Positions 24,831-35,348 of a stretch of 64,000 nt of DNA are shown in pieces. Every line of letters begins with the position of its first letter. The stretch's first letter is position 1. The notes beneath the pieces are model-generated. The model saw only the letters and a program-made list of their open reading frames with translations. It did not search any database and was not told the DNA's origin. The DNA is taken from positions 8,514,132 through 8,578,131 of the forward strand of contig NW_004454173.1 in NCBI RefSeq assembly GCF_000283155.1. Direction: 5' to 3'. The DNA is from Ceratotherium simum simum (lineage: Eukaryota; Chordata; Mammalia; Perissodactyla; Rhinocerotidae). The translations under genes were made by a program, and so were the position numbers.

Positions 24831-27185
24831 TGTATTTGCTACTGGGAAAAGTCTGTGTAAAATGAATCCTTCAAAATGACGACTAAATTTTTTTAATAGT
24901 TAAAAAGTGAGAGAAGGAGTTTGAAAAAGGAAACTAGAATTATGAAAATCTTTTTTATATTAAAACAAATTTTGCTATTTTGCTCTAGGCACTAATTTTT
25001 AGAACAAAATAATTTTTCAGACAATTTTATTATAGCAGAATACTACCTATTTTATTTTTTATTTTTATAGTACAGTTTTAAATAGGATATTTTTAACAAG
25101 TGTTTGAGGCTTCATCGTTTTCTCGGGGACCTAATATGTTGATATTCAAATTATTCTCTCTTAAAATGACAGTCATGTCATTTTATCAAATTTCGTTTGT
25201 TCAGTTGTTAACTGATCTAACTCTGCCAGAGCCTTATCTGCCATTGGCTTTGCGCGTGAATCTAGCCATTGTCAAACATCATTTTCCATAGACTGCATAG
25301 AAATTCTTCAACTTTTACAAGATTTTCAGTTTTACTTTGCAGTTAGTTTAAATTGCATGTTAAAACATTCAGCACATACGTTACTATATCCAAGAAACTG
25401 AGAAGCCAATGTGATGGGCAGGGAAAGATGCTTTTATTAAGTGGAAAGAAATATTTGTGTTGGGGACTAATTGGAAAAGAATAGGAAAGCAAAGACCCCA
25501 TAACATGAAAATATTCACTAATATTTTCTAACATTGCTTTCCTATTCACTTTGTAACTACACAAACTTCAATAATGAAGAGCCCTACATCAATATTTATG
25601 AGTGAACTTGATATATATGCAGAGGGGTACTTTTCCTGGGGCCCATAATTAGAATTTAGATGGTCCAGAAACTTGATGAGAGAAAAAAACTTTTCATCTT
25701 TATTTTCATTAACTTATAATATAAATGTAGCATTTTCTTCCATTTACAAACAAACCACAGTAGTATTAGCAGTACTTATGATGTTGGCACAATAGAAATC
25801 ACAGATATTTTCGTGTTATGTTACAGTTGTCACAGATATTTTGCAATGCAACTTACCCTCATCACTACTTCAAAATTATTATAATGACTAGGTCTACCAC
25901 TAAGTATTTAATTAACTTATAGAAGAAGCACATATGTTATTCTATCTCACTTGAAACATATTTTGAGACTTGATTTCCTTTGTAATCTTACATATTTTAT
26001 TTTTTTAGATTATAAAGCTTTATTCTGAGAAGGGATCCAGAGGCTTCACTAGACTGTCTAAGGGGTCCATGACATAAAACATGATTACTAACCTCTGATT
26101 TCTTTTTTCTGTTATATGTTAGGATATATCAGTTATATCTTTTAGTCCTAGGATTGTATCTCATAGTTTCCTTTAAAAAATAAGTGCTTTTTGTCTTTTC
26201 TATTCTGGAACAGGTTTAAACACTAACATTATCTTGTCCTTGAAGGCTTAAAATAATTCACCCATGAAACCATCTGAGTATGGATGGTTCTTGAGAGGTA
26301 ATCCTTAGAAAACTTTCTTGATTTCTTCCAAAAATTTAGTCTATTTGGTTTATGTAGCTGTTCTTCAATTAATTTTGGTCATTTGTATTTTCATGGACTT
26401 CTTCCATTTCTTCCAGATTTTAAAATTTATTAGCAAATTATTCTTACATAATTCCTTAAATTTCTTTTGCATAAGTTATTAATTTAAAAGCATTATTGAA
26501 GAAGTAAACTTTATTAATCACAAGACTGTGCATACACTAGAAAAGTTCTAGTATAATTATGTGGAAAACATCATTTACTGTCTTTAGATGGTACACAGTT
26601 TTCAGAGTCTTCTTAGGAGCCACTCTTTTAAAAAGGTGAGGTTAGAAAAGGAACTTTGCTCGTATTCCAGGTTAATTTCTACCTGTTCCGGGTTAACGGA
26701 GGTGGTGCTGGGCCTGATGCTGTGGGGCAGCACTCTCACTGTCTGTGTAGGGCAGTTCCCTCGTTCAGTTTGGGAGGATGCCGGAATGAAAGGGAAATAA
26801 CGAGAAACTCTGTTTCACCAGCCAGCAGTTATAGCCAATAGACAGACCTGAGGTCCCGGACAGCTAGACAGGGGCTAGGAAGCCATGCTGATGTCACAGA
26901 CTGGAGCATCAGAACCCTGGGAAACCCATGGTCTGTGCTGGGGACACTGGCCCACGACAGCCAGTTACAACCAGGCAGTGGGAATCCCAGGGTTCACATA
27001 GGTCTAACCCTAAAAATTAAGAGTCCTGAACTCACTAGGAAAGCATGATGATTTTCTGGGGTATTTTTCATTTTGAAAAAAGAAAAAATAATTTGGGGAG
27101 TATTTGAACTATCAAACTTTCTCATACGCTAGGTGCAGGTAGATTCGTTACGCGTTGTTCTTTTTTCCCTTCTTTCAATATACAG
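24831..27185. other. AT-rich intron before exon A
   Basis: Mostly AT-rich, with decayed antisense L1 at about 26180-26480. The last 700 bp are less AT-rich and end in the exon A acceptor. No coding exon other than exon A is visible. Confidence 0.4.
26180..26480 (-). mobile_element. L1 ORF2 fragment, antisense, decayed
   Basis: 'ttgatttcttccaaaaattt', 'gtagctgttcttcaattaat' and 'ggacttcttccatttcttcc' resemble antisense L1 ORF2. Edges are approximate. Confidence 0.45.
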
Positions 27186-27336
27186 CTACTCTCCAGAGAG
27201 ACCGGATCTTCAAACATTTTACCAGGAAGCGCCAAAGAGCTATGCGAAGGCGAGTCCACCAGATCAATGGGCACAAGTTTATGGCCACATACCTGAGGCA
27301 GCCCACCTACTGCTCTCACTGCAGGGAGTTTATCTG
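27186..27336 (+). CDS. PRKCH: PRKCH exon A: pseudosubstrate and start of C1A
   Basis: Protein kinase C eta is a calcium-independent, diacylglycerol-activated serine/threonine kinase. This 151-bp exon encodes [16 protein letters not shown]..., which is the autoinhibitory pseudosubstrate: a basic stretch ([13 protein letters not shown]) with Ala where a substrate would carry Ser/Thr. It continues into the first half of the C1A zinc finger ([17 protein letters not shown]), with the first zinc His and the CxxC pair. The acceptor is tacag at 27181-27185. The exon needs one base from an upstream exon, and its end splits a Trp codon (TG, then donor gtaaga at 27337). All codons are open and match human PKC eta from Thr144 to Ile192 as I recall it. 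The preceding C2-domain exon is not in the window. Confidence 0.97.
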
Positions 27337-28263
27337 GTAAGAGCTTCCTGGCTTCTCTCCTCCTAAGACCTTCTTTCTAATGGAGGCTTCCTCTGGTTGG
27401 GTGTGATTTCAGGAGAGAACATGATTATTAAGAATTGTTTTAGGATGTGATTTTTGCCACTTATTCTAATATGTTGACCCAGCAATTTAAATCCCCAATA
27501 AATAAAAATTTAAAGAATTTAAGATCTAAGTTTTAGATGGTGTTTCTTTTCCCAAACATTTTGGTAAAGGTGCTAATGAATCATGAACTGGTCAAAAAGC
27601 ACTACTCAGAGAAAGAGGTTAATCAATGAATAATCTGCTCCTGAGGAAGAGAGAAATATCAACACTAGTGCATTAACAGGGCATGAATCCCATGAAGAGT
27701 TCTGATATTAATTGTTGTAAGTAAACTAAGCACCCAGTAGTCTTCGGCCTTATGGTATGTAGCTGAAGGTAATAGTTCTCAGTGATCATATGCTATAATC
27801 CCTGGCATCGAGGAATTAAGATAATTGGCAGTTAAGAAATTCTAGATGAATTAGGGCAATATCTTACTATACATGTGACTCAAGCTTAAGTCTCAGTGGC
27901 AAATCTATAATGTAAAATAAATTTAGGTAATAGTTATCTCGAATCAGAGGCAACATTAAACATATTTATTTGGAAAGAGAAGAAATACCCCCTCACGCAC
28001 ACAGGAACATACACACATACACACCCATCTCAGAAGGAGAAAACAGGGTTTAGTATCTGCAGCGTGAAAGGAGATCTACATTTTCGTTGCAAACTTTAGT
28101 CATTTTGTTTAGTGCAGGCTGAAGCACTTGGTTCAGAGTAATTTCTGAATATTGATCAATTACTTTGTATTTAGTGATGATTTTGGATTTTATACCTGTT
28201 AGCAGTCAGAATCCAGGGTTGGTTACTGATTCTGGCATTTTCAATCAAGAATAGAGTCTTGTC

Positions 28264-28501
28264 AGGGCCGGCCCCATGGCCTAGCGGTTAAGTATGCGCG
28301 CTTCGCTGCTGGCGTCCCAGGTCCAGATCCCGGGCGCGCACCAATGCACCACTTGTCAGGCCATGTTGTGGCGGCGTCCCATATAAAGTGGAGGAAGATG
28401 GGCACAGATGTTAGCCCAGGGCCACTCTTCCTCAGCAAAAAGAGGAGGATTGGCATGAATGTTAGCTCAGGGCTGATCTTCCTCACAAAAAAAAAAAAAA
28501 A
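28264..28501 (+). mobile_element. ERE SINE, sense
   Basis: It starts with 'agggccggccccatggccta', has a box B-like 'gtccagatcccgggcgcgc', and ends with 'ctgatcttcctcac' and a poly-A run. A perfect 17-bp duplication (aagaatagagtcttgtc) is at 28247-28263 and 28502-28518. The fresh TSD and low divergence suggest recent insertion. Confidence 0.96.
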
Positions 28502-28964
28502 AAGAATAGAGTCTTGTCTAAACCAAAGGCCTGAAACTGACTGTTGATATGAGTCTACAAATGTACCATAACAGCTGTAGTCTTTAGGAAAAATTTCCTA
28601 TTGCATTTTCTATTGAAAAGATCAGAAGCTGTGGGATCTTTGCGCCCGTTTTCCTTCTTTGCAGCCGTCTGCGCTCTCTAGCTAGTCGTAGTCCACCTCT
28701 CCCTGTGGTTTGCCTGACCTGAAGGGTCCCTGTCCATTGCTGTTTACTTCATGTCACACTATTCTGCTTCCCTCCTTTATGTGACCTATGGGCATTTGTG
28801 GTGACAACCTGTGACTTCACCTAGCGTTCTTAATGGAAACTTATTTGATAATTTCACTAGATTTTTTCCACCAAGGAAACATTAACTCTCACCCCACCAG
28901 CCTTGTGACATACACAGAGACACATACTTAAAATATTGGTATATGTGTTACATACATATGGTTA

Positions 28965-29080
28965 AGAATATGAACTGTGGCATTCAATCTCATCACCTAC
29001 TAGGTGTGTGAACCTAGATAAGTTATATAACGCATCAGTGCCTCCTCATTTGCAAAATAGAGACAATAATTCTATTTTAT
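28965..29080 (+). mobile_element. MIR SINE, sense
   Basis: 'cacctactaggtgtgtgaac', then 'ctcatttgcaaaatagagac' give the sense MIR layout, about 115 bp. It abuts an antisense MIR. Confidence 0.7.
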
Positions 29081-29320
29081 TTATATAACAAACTTTTATA
29101 TAGAACTTAAAGTACCAGGCACTATTCTAAGTATTTAATATTATCAGCTCTTTTTATCTTCATAATAACCCTATAAAGTAGGCACTGTTATTATTATTCC
29201 TTTTTATAGATGAGGAAACTATGGCTCAAAGAAGTTAACAACTTGCCCCAAATCACACCCGGGCCACTGGCTTCAGGGTCTACGCTCTTAGCCATCCTAT
29301 TATGTGTGCTACCACACCTG
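29081..29320 (-). mobile_element. MIR SINE, antisense
   Basis: 'accaggcactattctaagta', 'ataaccctataaagtaggca', 'tagatgaggaaactatggct' and 'caacttgccccaaatcacac' are the antisense MIR signature, nearly complete. Confidence 0.85.
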
Positions 29321-30002
29321 GCTTTTGTAAGGATTGAATGAAATGGTACGTGTCAGCTGGTTGGCTCAGTGCCTGGCACATCCTACAGGCTTAGTAAAAT
29401 GTGGTCTTTGTTAATGAGAAAGAGAATAATATCACCATACCCAGAGCCTGTATTAGGGAGAGACAGAGATGTGGGCATGATGGGCATATTGTGGCCGCAC
29501 TTCTCCTCTCCCGTGGACCCGAGGTGATGCGAGCACAGGGAAGAGGGAGGGTGTCTCAGTTCAGGCAGCTGCAGTGGACTCATCTGTTTACATCTGTATC
29601 TGTTTATTCACCCTCTGCACGTCTTCACGTGTGTGCGAGAGAGAATGCTAAAGAAGGTGGTGGAGGGACGCCCCAGGCTGAGGCCCGGTCACACGGATGG
29701 ATGAGGGTTCATTTTCATTGAGGACTTGGGGCATTGCCACAGAGGCGTGTGGAACGAGAATCGCTGATTCCCACCAGATGTTTATGTCATCTGGAGCATT
29801 CTAATCCATCAGATGATGTCCTCTGTGTCCTGTGGTAACAAACAAGGGCTCAAAAACACATCATCTTTGCCTCTTCTCTGAATTTTTTTTTTCATAAAGG
29901 ACCAGAGGATGAAATTTGTTTTCCTTAAGTACTGTAATTAGAGGAACATTGTTGCTGAAATATTTGACTGATGGTCACTTTTTTCTCTATTGTTTTGAAC
30001 AG

Positions 30003-30037
30003 GGGAGTATTTGGGAAACAGGGTTATCAATGCCAAG
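30003..30037 (+). CDS. PRKCH: PRKCH exon B: 35-bp exon within C1A
   Basis: This very short exon completes the split Trp codon and encodes GVFGKQGYQCQ, ending with one base of the next Val codon. The residues are the middle of the C1A domain, including the loop with the QG pair typical of diacylglycerol-binding C1 domains and one zinc Cys (YQCQ). It has a pyrimidine-rich acceptor ending in tttgaacag (to 30002) and a donor gtaaga at 30038. Thirty-five bases is one split base, eleven codons and one split base, so phase is maintained with exons A and C. Skipping it would shift the frame. Confidence 0.96.
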
Positions 30038-31149
30038 GTAAGAAAACATTTTTAAAACCATGTTTAATCTTGTTTCTATGTTAAAAAGTGATTATACCAA
30101 GAGGAAACAGGATACATTCCATTAATATTGTGATAAATAACTCTGGAGGTCAAATGAGACTCCCATAGAATTACAGCTCTTTAGTTTTGGTTAAATTTGG
30201 CTATTTTTTTTTTAGACAACATAGAGGGGATGTTTTTATTCCTAAAGCCAGGATGCCTAAAAAAGTTTAGTTGTTTAAAGTTTTATCTCTGCAATAACAT
30301 GAGAGTACTAAAAGGTAATGCCATTTTGTGAGCAGTACCCTTGAATCTTGAAGATAAATTTTTGTTTTTTTACAATCCCATTGTCAATAGGAGTGAGAAG
30401 TAGCACAATGCTGTTTTCTCTTTACCTACATTAGAAATAGAAGCTATCATCCAAGTTGCTCTTTAGATTTTCTGATTTAAAAAACATGTGAAAATGTTCA
30501 AAGTTAAGCTATTAATGATCTTATAAGTTATTAGGCATTAAAGTTATTTTGATTTTTACAATTCTGAGATAAACCCAATTTACTAGTGTTCTGGCAGAAT
30601 TGGAATGAAATAAAAATGGGAAGAGTGAAAGAAGACTTCTTACTCAGATTTAGCCAGACTGGATTGGGCTTGTTTTTTATTTGGGCATCCCTGTTGTTGG
30701 CTTGAGCATTATCACACAGTTTGTACATATGGTACCTGTCTTCTTGATCTACACGCTACAGATGATTGCTAAAATAGCACTACATATTGTAGAGTACCAC
30801 TCTAGGAAATCCTGCCTTCTCTTCTGGAGGAGGTGAGGTAAAACATTATTTCCCGTAGAAGAATGAAATAAGACATACTCTTGGATGTAATTTTAACTTT
30901 AATATGTATGAATTGAATTCTCAAACTTAGAAGAAATAGAATATATAATCAATGCAACAACAATAATTGACTTTATGCTATTAATCTCAGCCCCAAATGA
31001 GAACATAGTTCACAGGTCAGAACTGATGTCACTTTTTGACCTGGACCTCTCCAGCACAGGGATAGGCCCTGCAGTCAGCTCTAGTCTCTCTTATGCATAG
31101 TGCCAGGATATTTGATGGGCTGATTTTCAGTGGGTCACCTGCTGTAAAA

Positions 31150-32150
31150 AGAGCAGGAAAGAACATTGATCAGGAGACATGAAGACACCAATTTGTTTAC
31201 ATCTTGCTAAGAAATATAAAACCAAATACCTGATTGGAGAAAGGTATACTATACTAATACTCATCAAAAGCAAATAGACAAAGCAGACTTCAGAACAAGG
31301 AAAATTATCAGCATAAGGAGAAGCATTATGTAATAATAAAGGGGTCAAATCTTCAAGAAGACATAACAATCCTTAACATGTATGCATAACAGGGCATCAA
31401 AATACATGAGGCCATAACATATAGAACTAAAAGGACATGCAAACGAATCCACTGTTATAGTTGGAGACTTCAATATCTCAGTAACTGATAGGTCCAGCAG
31501 GCAGAAAAATTTCTAAGGATATCACAACTTGATCAAATTGACATTTATAGAATATTCCATCTAACAACAGTAGAGTACACATTCTTCTCCAGCTCACAAG
31601 GAACATTTATGAACATAGACCACATTCTGGCCCATAAAACAAACCTTAACAAATTTAAAAGAATAGACATCATAAGTATCTTTTTGGACCACAATGGAAT
31701 TAAACTACAAATGAATAACAGAAAGATAGTTGGAAAGCCCCAAAATATTTGGAGATTAAACAACACATTCTAAACAGCACATAGGCAAAAGAAGACTCAA
31801 GAGAAAAAAAAAATATTTTGAACCAAATGAAAATGAAAATACATTTTATCAAAATTTGTGGGATTCAACAAAAGCAGTACTGAGAGGGAAATTTATAGCA
31901 TTAAGTGCCTATCTTAGAAAAAAGAAAGATTTAAAATCAAAATTCTAAGTTCTCATCTTAGTAAACTAGAAAAAGGAGAGAAACTTAAGCTTAAAGTGAG
32001 CAGAAGAAAAGAAATAGTACAATTAGAGCAGAAATCAGTAAAACTGAAATAAGGAAAACAATTGAGAAAATCCACTAAATCAAAAACTGGTTCTTTGCAA
32101 AGATCAATAAAATTGATAAACCTCTAGCCCAGCTAACTGAAAAAAACCCA
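31150..32150 (+). mobile_element. L1 ORF2 relic, sense
   Basis: This follows the L1 ORF2 endonuclease-to-RT linker in order: 'aaagcagacttcagaacaag', 'gttggagacttcaatatctc', 'agaatattccatctaacaac', 'ggaccacaatggaattaaac' and 'ttggagattaaacaacacat', then the 'caaaaactggttctttgcaa' segment. Frameshifts and stops are frequent. About 1 kb of an element originally near 6 kb remains, so it is inactive. Confidence 0.85.
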
Positions 32151-32747
32151 AATGCCTCAAAATATAAAGTTTTTCTGTGTGAAGGACGGTTTTGAGATCC
32201 TCTCATAGTAAAAAGACCAGTTCTCTGGGAACTTTCAATTTGGTTCTCCTGAGAATTCAATCTGACGAAAGCGAGATTTGTTTTAAAGTATAGTGGTATT
32301 TTCTGACATGTCATCTGTCTTTATGTATTTAATCATAAAAACTTCCACATGTCTTGAAGGATCTTAAAAATGGTGTATATTTTCATACTGCTTCGTTACA
32401 CATGTTCATCCTTTAATGGCAAACTGGACTCCATCTGCACTGTCAGTTATCTACATGAAAAGGAAAAAAAAATGTTATTCAGAAAGTTCTAAATATTCAA
32501 ACGATTGAGTCATTCTGCAAATATTTAATGAATGCCAACTTTATTCGTCATTATGCTGCCTGGGAATCCTGAGGACATTAGAGGCTATGTATGGAAGATT
32601 TGAAATGAGGCGGGCAGGCTAAGGGTTGTAGGAAGAGATTAGAGGAGGGAAAGATGATTTCAGTCTAGAAAGGGGAGTCAGAGGTAGTGTTTTTAATGGA
32701 AGAGATTTTTTTTTAAAGTTGTGTCTTGTTATAAACTTAAGATTTAG

Positions 32748-33140
32748 TTTGTTAGTGCCACCAAGTCAATTCTGACTTCTATTGACCCCTGTGTTCAACA
32801 TAGCTGAACCCTGTCCGATCTTTTTGTGCCATCCTCTCACCTTCTGGTGCTATATCAGATGATGCTCTGCTGCTATTTCTAGAGTTCTCAGGAACAATTT
32901 TTTCAGAAGTGGGTGGCCAGGTCCTTCTTCCTAGTCTGTCTTAGTCTGGAAGCTCCGCTGAAACCTGTCCACCATGGGTGACCCTGTGTACCACTGGCAT
33001 AGCTTTCAGCATCACAGCAACACACAGCTGCCACAGTATGACAACCGACAGATGGGTGGTGTGGTTCCCTGACTGGGAAACAAATGCGGGCTGCGGTGGT
33101 GAGAGCGCCGAATCTTAACCACTTGACCACCGGGGCTGGC
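32748..33140 (-). mobile_element. tRNA-headed SINE with an RTE-like tail
   Basis: Read on the minus strand, it starts 'gccagccccggtggtcaagt', a tRNA-like head with 'ggttaagattcggcgctctc'. It continues through 'gggaaccacaccacccatct' and a long body, and ends at a tail near 32748 resembling RTE/BovB 3' ends. A 7-bp direct repeat (atttagt) overlaps its left end (32742-32748) and sits just past its right end (33142-33148). It matches the copy at 1071-1395 over about 320 bp. I cannot give a formal family name. Confidence 0.7.
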
Positions 33141-33665
33141 TATTTAGTCGAGCCATAGGAAAGGAAGATATCCTAGGGATTGAGAAGGACATGGACAGTG
33201 TACAGGGGAGGGTGAAGACTTGCTCTAGGTAGAGCAACTGGTCTAGTTTTCACTGGAACAAAGAGCTCCCACAGAAGAAAGCTAACAGGTAAGCTTGGGG
33301 AAGCCTCTGGAGGACCTGAAACCTGGCTGGAAAATGTGAACTCTGTTGATTGGCAGTGAGACGCCACTGAAGGTTTAGATCATGGGCTGAGGTGACCAGA
33401 GTCATACTGTGAGAACATTCCTCTGGAGGTGGATGCGGGAAGGGTTAAAGACAGGAAGGTTGAATTAAGCTCAGGTTTGAGCATGAGCAAAAGGCCAGCT
33501 TTGGGATAAAGTGAAGAACATAGGAAGGATGGGAGTGCTGGCTGCCATCATGTGGGCCAGACGTCTGAGTCAAGCACCTCGGCTTGCTGCAGCCCTTGTT
33601 GACTGCTGTACCTGGCTAGACCATGAGCCTCAGATAAATGTGTAATCGTGGATTTAATTTCCTAG

Positions 33666-33748
33666 TGTGCACCTGTGTCGTCCACAAGCGCTGCCATCAT
33701 CTGATTGTTACAGCCTGCACTTGCCAAAACAATAATAACAAAGTGGAG
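33666..33748 (+). CDS. PRKCH: PRKCH exon C: end of C1A and interdomain linker
   Basis: Eighty-three bases give the split Val codon and 27 full codons: CTCVVHKRCHHLIVTACTCQ and then NNNNKVE. The Cys/His residues complete the C1A zinc ligands. The exon stops with an in-frame gag just before the donor gtaaga at 33749. Reading on would hit a stop within four codons (gta aga gga tag), so this donor must be used. Human PKC eta, as I recall, has NNINKVDSK before the next exon. This sequence therefore appears two residues shorter, with Glu replacing Asp-Ser-Lys, consistent with an in-frame 6-bp deletion at the exon end. The reading frame is intact. Confidence 0.95.
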
Positions 33749-33805
33749 GTAAGAGGATAGCAGTTTGCTCATTAAGTACCTGCATGAGCTCATGCACATG
33801 CGGTG

Positions 33806-33873
33806 CTCTCTCTCTGTCTCTCTGCCTCTTTCTTTTCTCCCTCCCTCCCCTTCCCACTTCCCTCCACACTCCT
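33806..33873 (+). repeat. Pyrimidine-rich (CT)n tract
   Basis: A CTCTCTGTCTCT / CCCTCCCTCCCC-like tract of nearly 70 bp lies close to the exon C donor. It is probably a degenerate microsatellite. A splicing role through polypyrimidine-binding proteins is possible but untested. Confidence 0.7.
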
Positions 33874-34606
33874 TGAAGCCAATGGTGGTATCAGAATTGA
33901 AACTTCTCTCCATTTTATGTTATGGCGTTTGTACTTCTGTACTTGTGTAGCATGACCGTCCTTGAGATGAGCCCATTAGTGATCAGCTGGGTATGAGCAG
34001 GGACCAGTTCTACCAATTTGGAGAGAGCTTTGGAGGAATGAAAAGATCCCTGAGTTTGGTGTCCAGCCTCCGCTGGCTAGCTTCTCTCTCAGCCTCAATC
34101 TTAAGATGAGATCCATACTTCTCTCACGCAGTTTTGTGAGAGCTAAACAAGATAGAATTGATGCTATGTGTGTTGTTAACTGCAAATTGCACTTCCTAAC
34201 TAAGGTGGCTGTTGGCCTCCTGCAGGGAGGACGTCTGTACACAAATACTTGAGCTTTGCTCCTGCCACTTGCCTTGCCTCCAGCTGGAGTGGGCTTGCAT
34301 TCTGAGTTGTGGGGGCGGAAAGCAGATGGGGTACGGCTTACAGTTAGCAGTGGGTTTACAGATGCATTGCAAAGTCTGACTCTGGACCTCAGTGGTTCTT
34401 TACAGGGCACATACAAGATTGCTGAAGGGCACACATAGAGGTTTGTGTTCTTTCTTTTATGAAAAAGAGGCCAGAAAAGTTTCAAGAGGAGTAATAATTG
34501 CCACACTCCTTGTCGCTTGTGGATCTGTTGTTATTGCTTCAAATTGTGACGTCGACTATAGAGCATATACTTAGTCTAGTTATTTGCTGGAAACAGTATG
34601 TGAGAT

Positions 34607-34642
34607 CACACTTGATCTTAGCCAAAAGGTCAAGAAGCAGTT
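34607..34642 (-). pseudogene. U2 snRNA 5'-end fragment, retroposed
   Basis: The reverse complement reads GCTTCTTGACC, then TTTTGGCTAAGATCAAGTG, matching the first 30-odd bases of U2 snRNA (GCUUCUCGGCC, then UUUUGGCUAAGAUCAAGUG). An 11-bp direct repeat (gtatgtgagat) flanks it at 34596-34606 and 34643-34653. It is 3'-truncated, lacks the Sm site and most of the RNA, and has no snRNA promoter in view, so it is non-functional. Confidence 0.85.
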
Positions 34643-35218
34643 GTATGTGAGATTAAACAGAACGTCTGCACTCAGATATCGGAATGCAAATGCCAGACAA
34701 AGGCTGGCAGGGCAGAACAAGATAGCCGCTTGAATGCCACTTTGGAATGGATTCCTTCTGTGGTTCCAGGCTCTCTGGATGCCACCTTCTCCTCTGCCCA
34801 CACCCCCCGTGACATAATTTCTGGAAGAACTTACGATAGCAAGTATATGTGGTCTATAAAAGACTTGTTTAATCCTGAAGTTAAAAGGTTCTAGGAAATA
34901 GATATAGATGTGAGGGCATTGGCAGGGAGAGAAATACAGCTTGAGTATAAAAGATGAAATGAAAATTTTAATTTCTATTTATCTCCCCAAATGGTGAACA
35001 ATCTAATGCACACCACATGGTTCTGTCCAGTCTTGTTCCTTAGAAGGTGTGCTTGGTCTGCCAAGTAAGGCCTGAGGAATTAATCGTGGCTGAGTGGTGA
35101 AATAAAATACCCAGCTCAGGTGTTGTAGTAACACTGCATTTGGTGGGCTCCTATTATGGTTTTTACAAAAGATGTTGGTGTGATTTTTAGCTCTTGCCCT
35201 CCTGTTCCTTTTTCACAG

Positions 35219-35348
35219 ATTGCTGAACAGAGGTTCGGAATCAATATCCCACACAAGTTCAGCATCCACAACTACAAAGTGCCGACATTCTGCGATCACT
35301 GTGGCTCCCTGCTCTGGGGGATAATGCGACAAGGACTTCAGTGTAAAA
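35219..35348 (+). CDS. PRKCH: PRKCH exon D: first part of C1B
   Basis: A 130-bp exon with acceptor tttttcacag (to 35218) and donor gtgaga at 35349. It encodes [11 protein letters not shown], then [20 protein letters not shown] and [12 protein letters not shown], ending with one base of an Ile codon. This is the N-terminal two-thirds of the C1B domain: zinc-ligand His, the CxxC pair, the P and QG residues required for diacylglycerol/phorbol-ester binding, and the following Cys. It appears identical to human PKC eta over the whole exon as I remember it, arguing for strong constraint and an intact gene. Confidence 0.97.

Larger units (their letters stand above)
1..27185 (+). other. PRKCH: PRKCH upstream intron, 3' portion
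   Basis: This whole stretch precedes the first recognisable PRKCH exon and ends in a good acceptor (a pyrimidine-rich run, then tacag at 27181-27185). I looked for the expected preceding exon, the end of the C2 domain just before the pseudosubstrate, and did not see it, so the stretch reads as one intron continuing beyond the window edge. The short open frames in it fall in repeats or resemble no protein I know. An unrecognised noncoding transcript cannot be excluded. Confidence 0.8.
27337..30002 (+). other. PRKCH: PRKCH intron A-B
   Basis: A 2666-bp intron with donor gtaaga and acceptor tttgaacag. It contains a young ERE SINE, a CA-rich patch near 27994-28026 and a head-to-head MIR pair. 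The ORF at 29401-29721 has no supporting motif or homology I know. Confidence 0.9.
30038..33665 (+). other. PRKCH: PRKCH intron B-C
   Basis: A 3628-bp intron with donor gtaaga and acceptor atttcctag. It holds a 1-kb L1 ORF2 relic and an RTE-tailed SINE. From 30060 to 31130 I see no recognisable feature. From 33150 to 33660 there is only unassigned, probably old repetitive sequence. Confidence 0.9.
33749..35218 (+). other. PRKCH: PRKCH intron C-D
   Basis: A 1470-bp intron with donor gtaaga and acceptor tttttcacag. It has a pyrimidine-rich tract starting 57 bp after exon C and a U2 snRNA fragment. The 176-aa minus ORF at 33976-34506 is not similar to any family I know. Confidence 0.9.

Noticed and set aside
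28262..28547. Recurring peptides such as DVSPGPLFLSKKRRIG on several ORFs (also at 63372-63636, 55767-56133, 54704-54919, 23635-23971)
   Set aside because: The same peptide appears wherever an ERE SINE lies, in either orientation. It is a translation of the repeat.
33976..34506. 176-aa ORF on the minus strand
   Set aside because: It lies in an intron between two verified exons and has no familiar motif. Its length alone is weak evidence.
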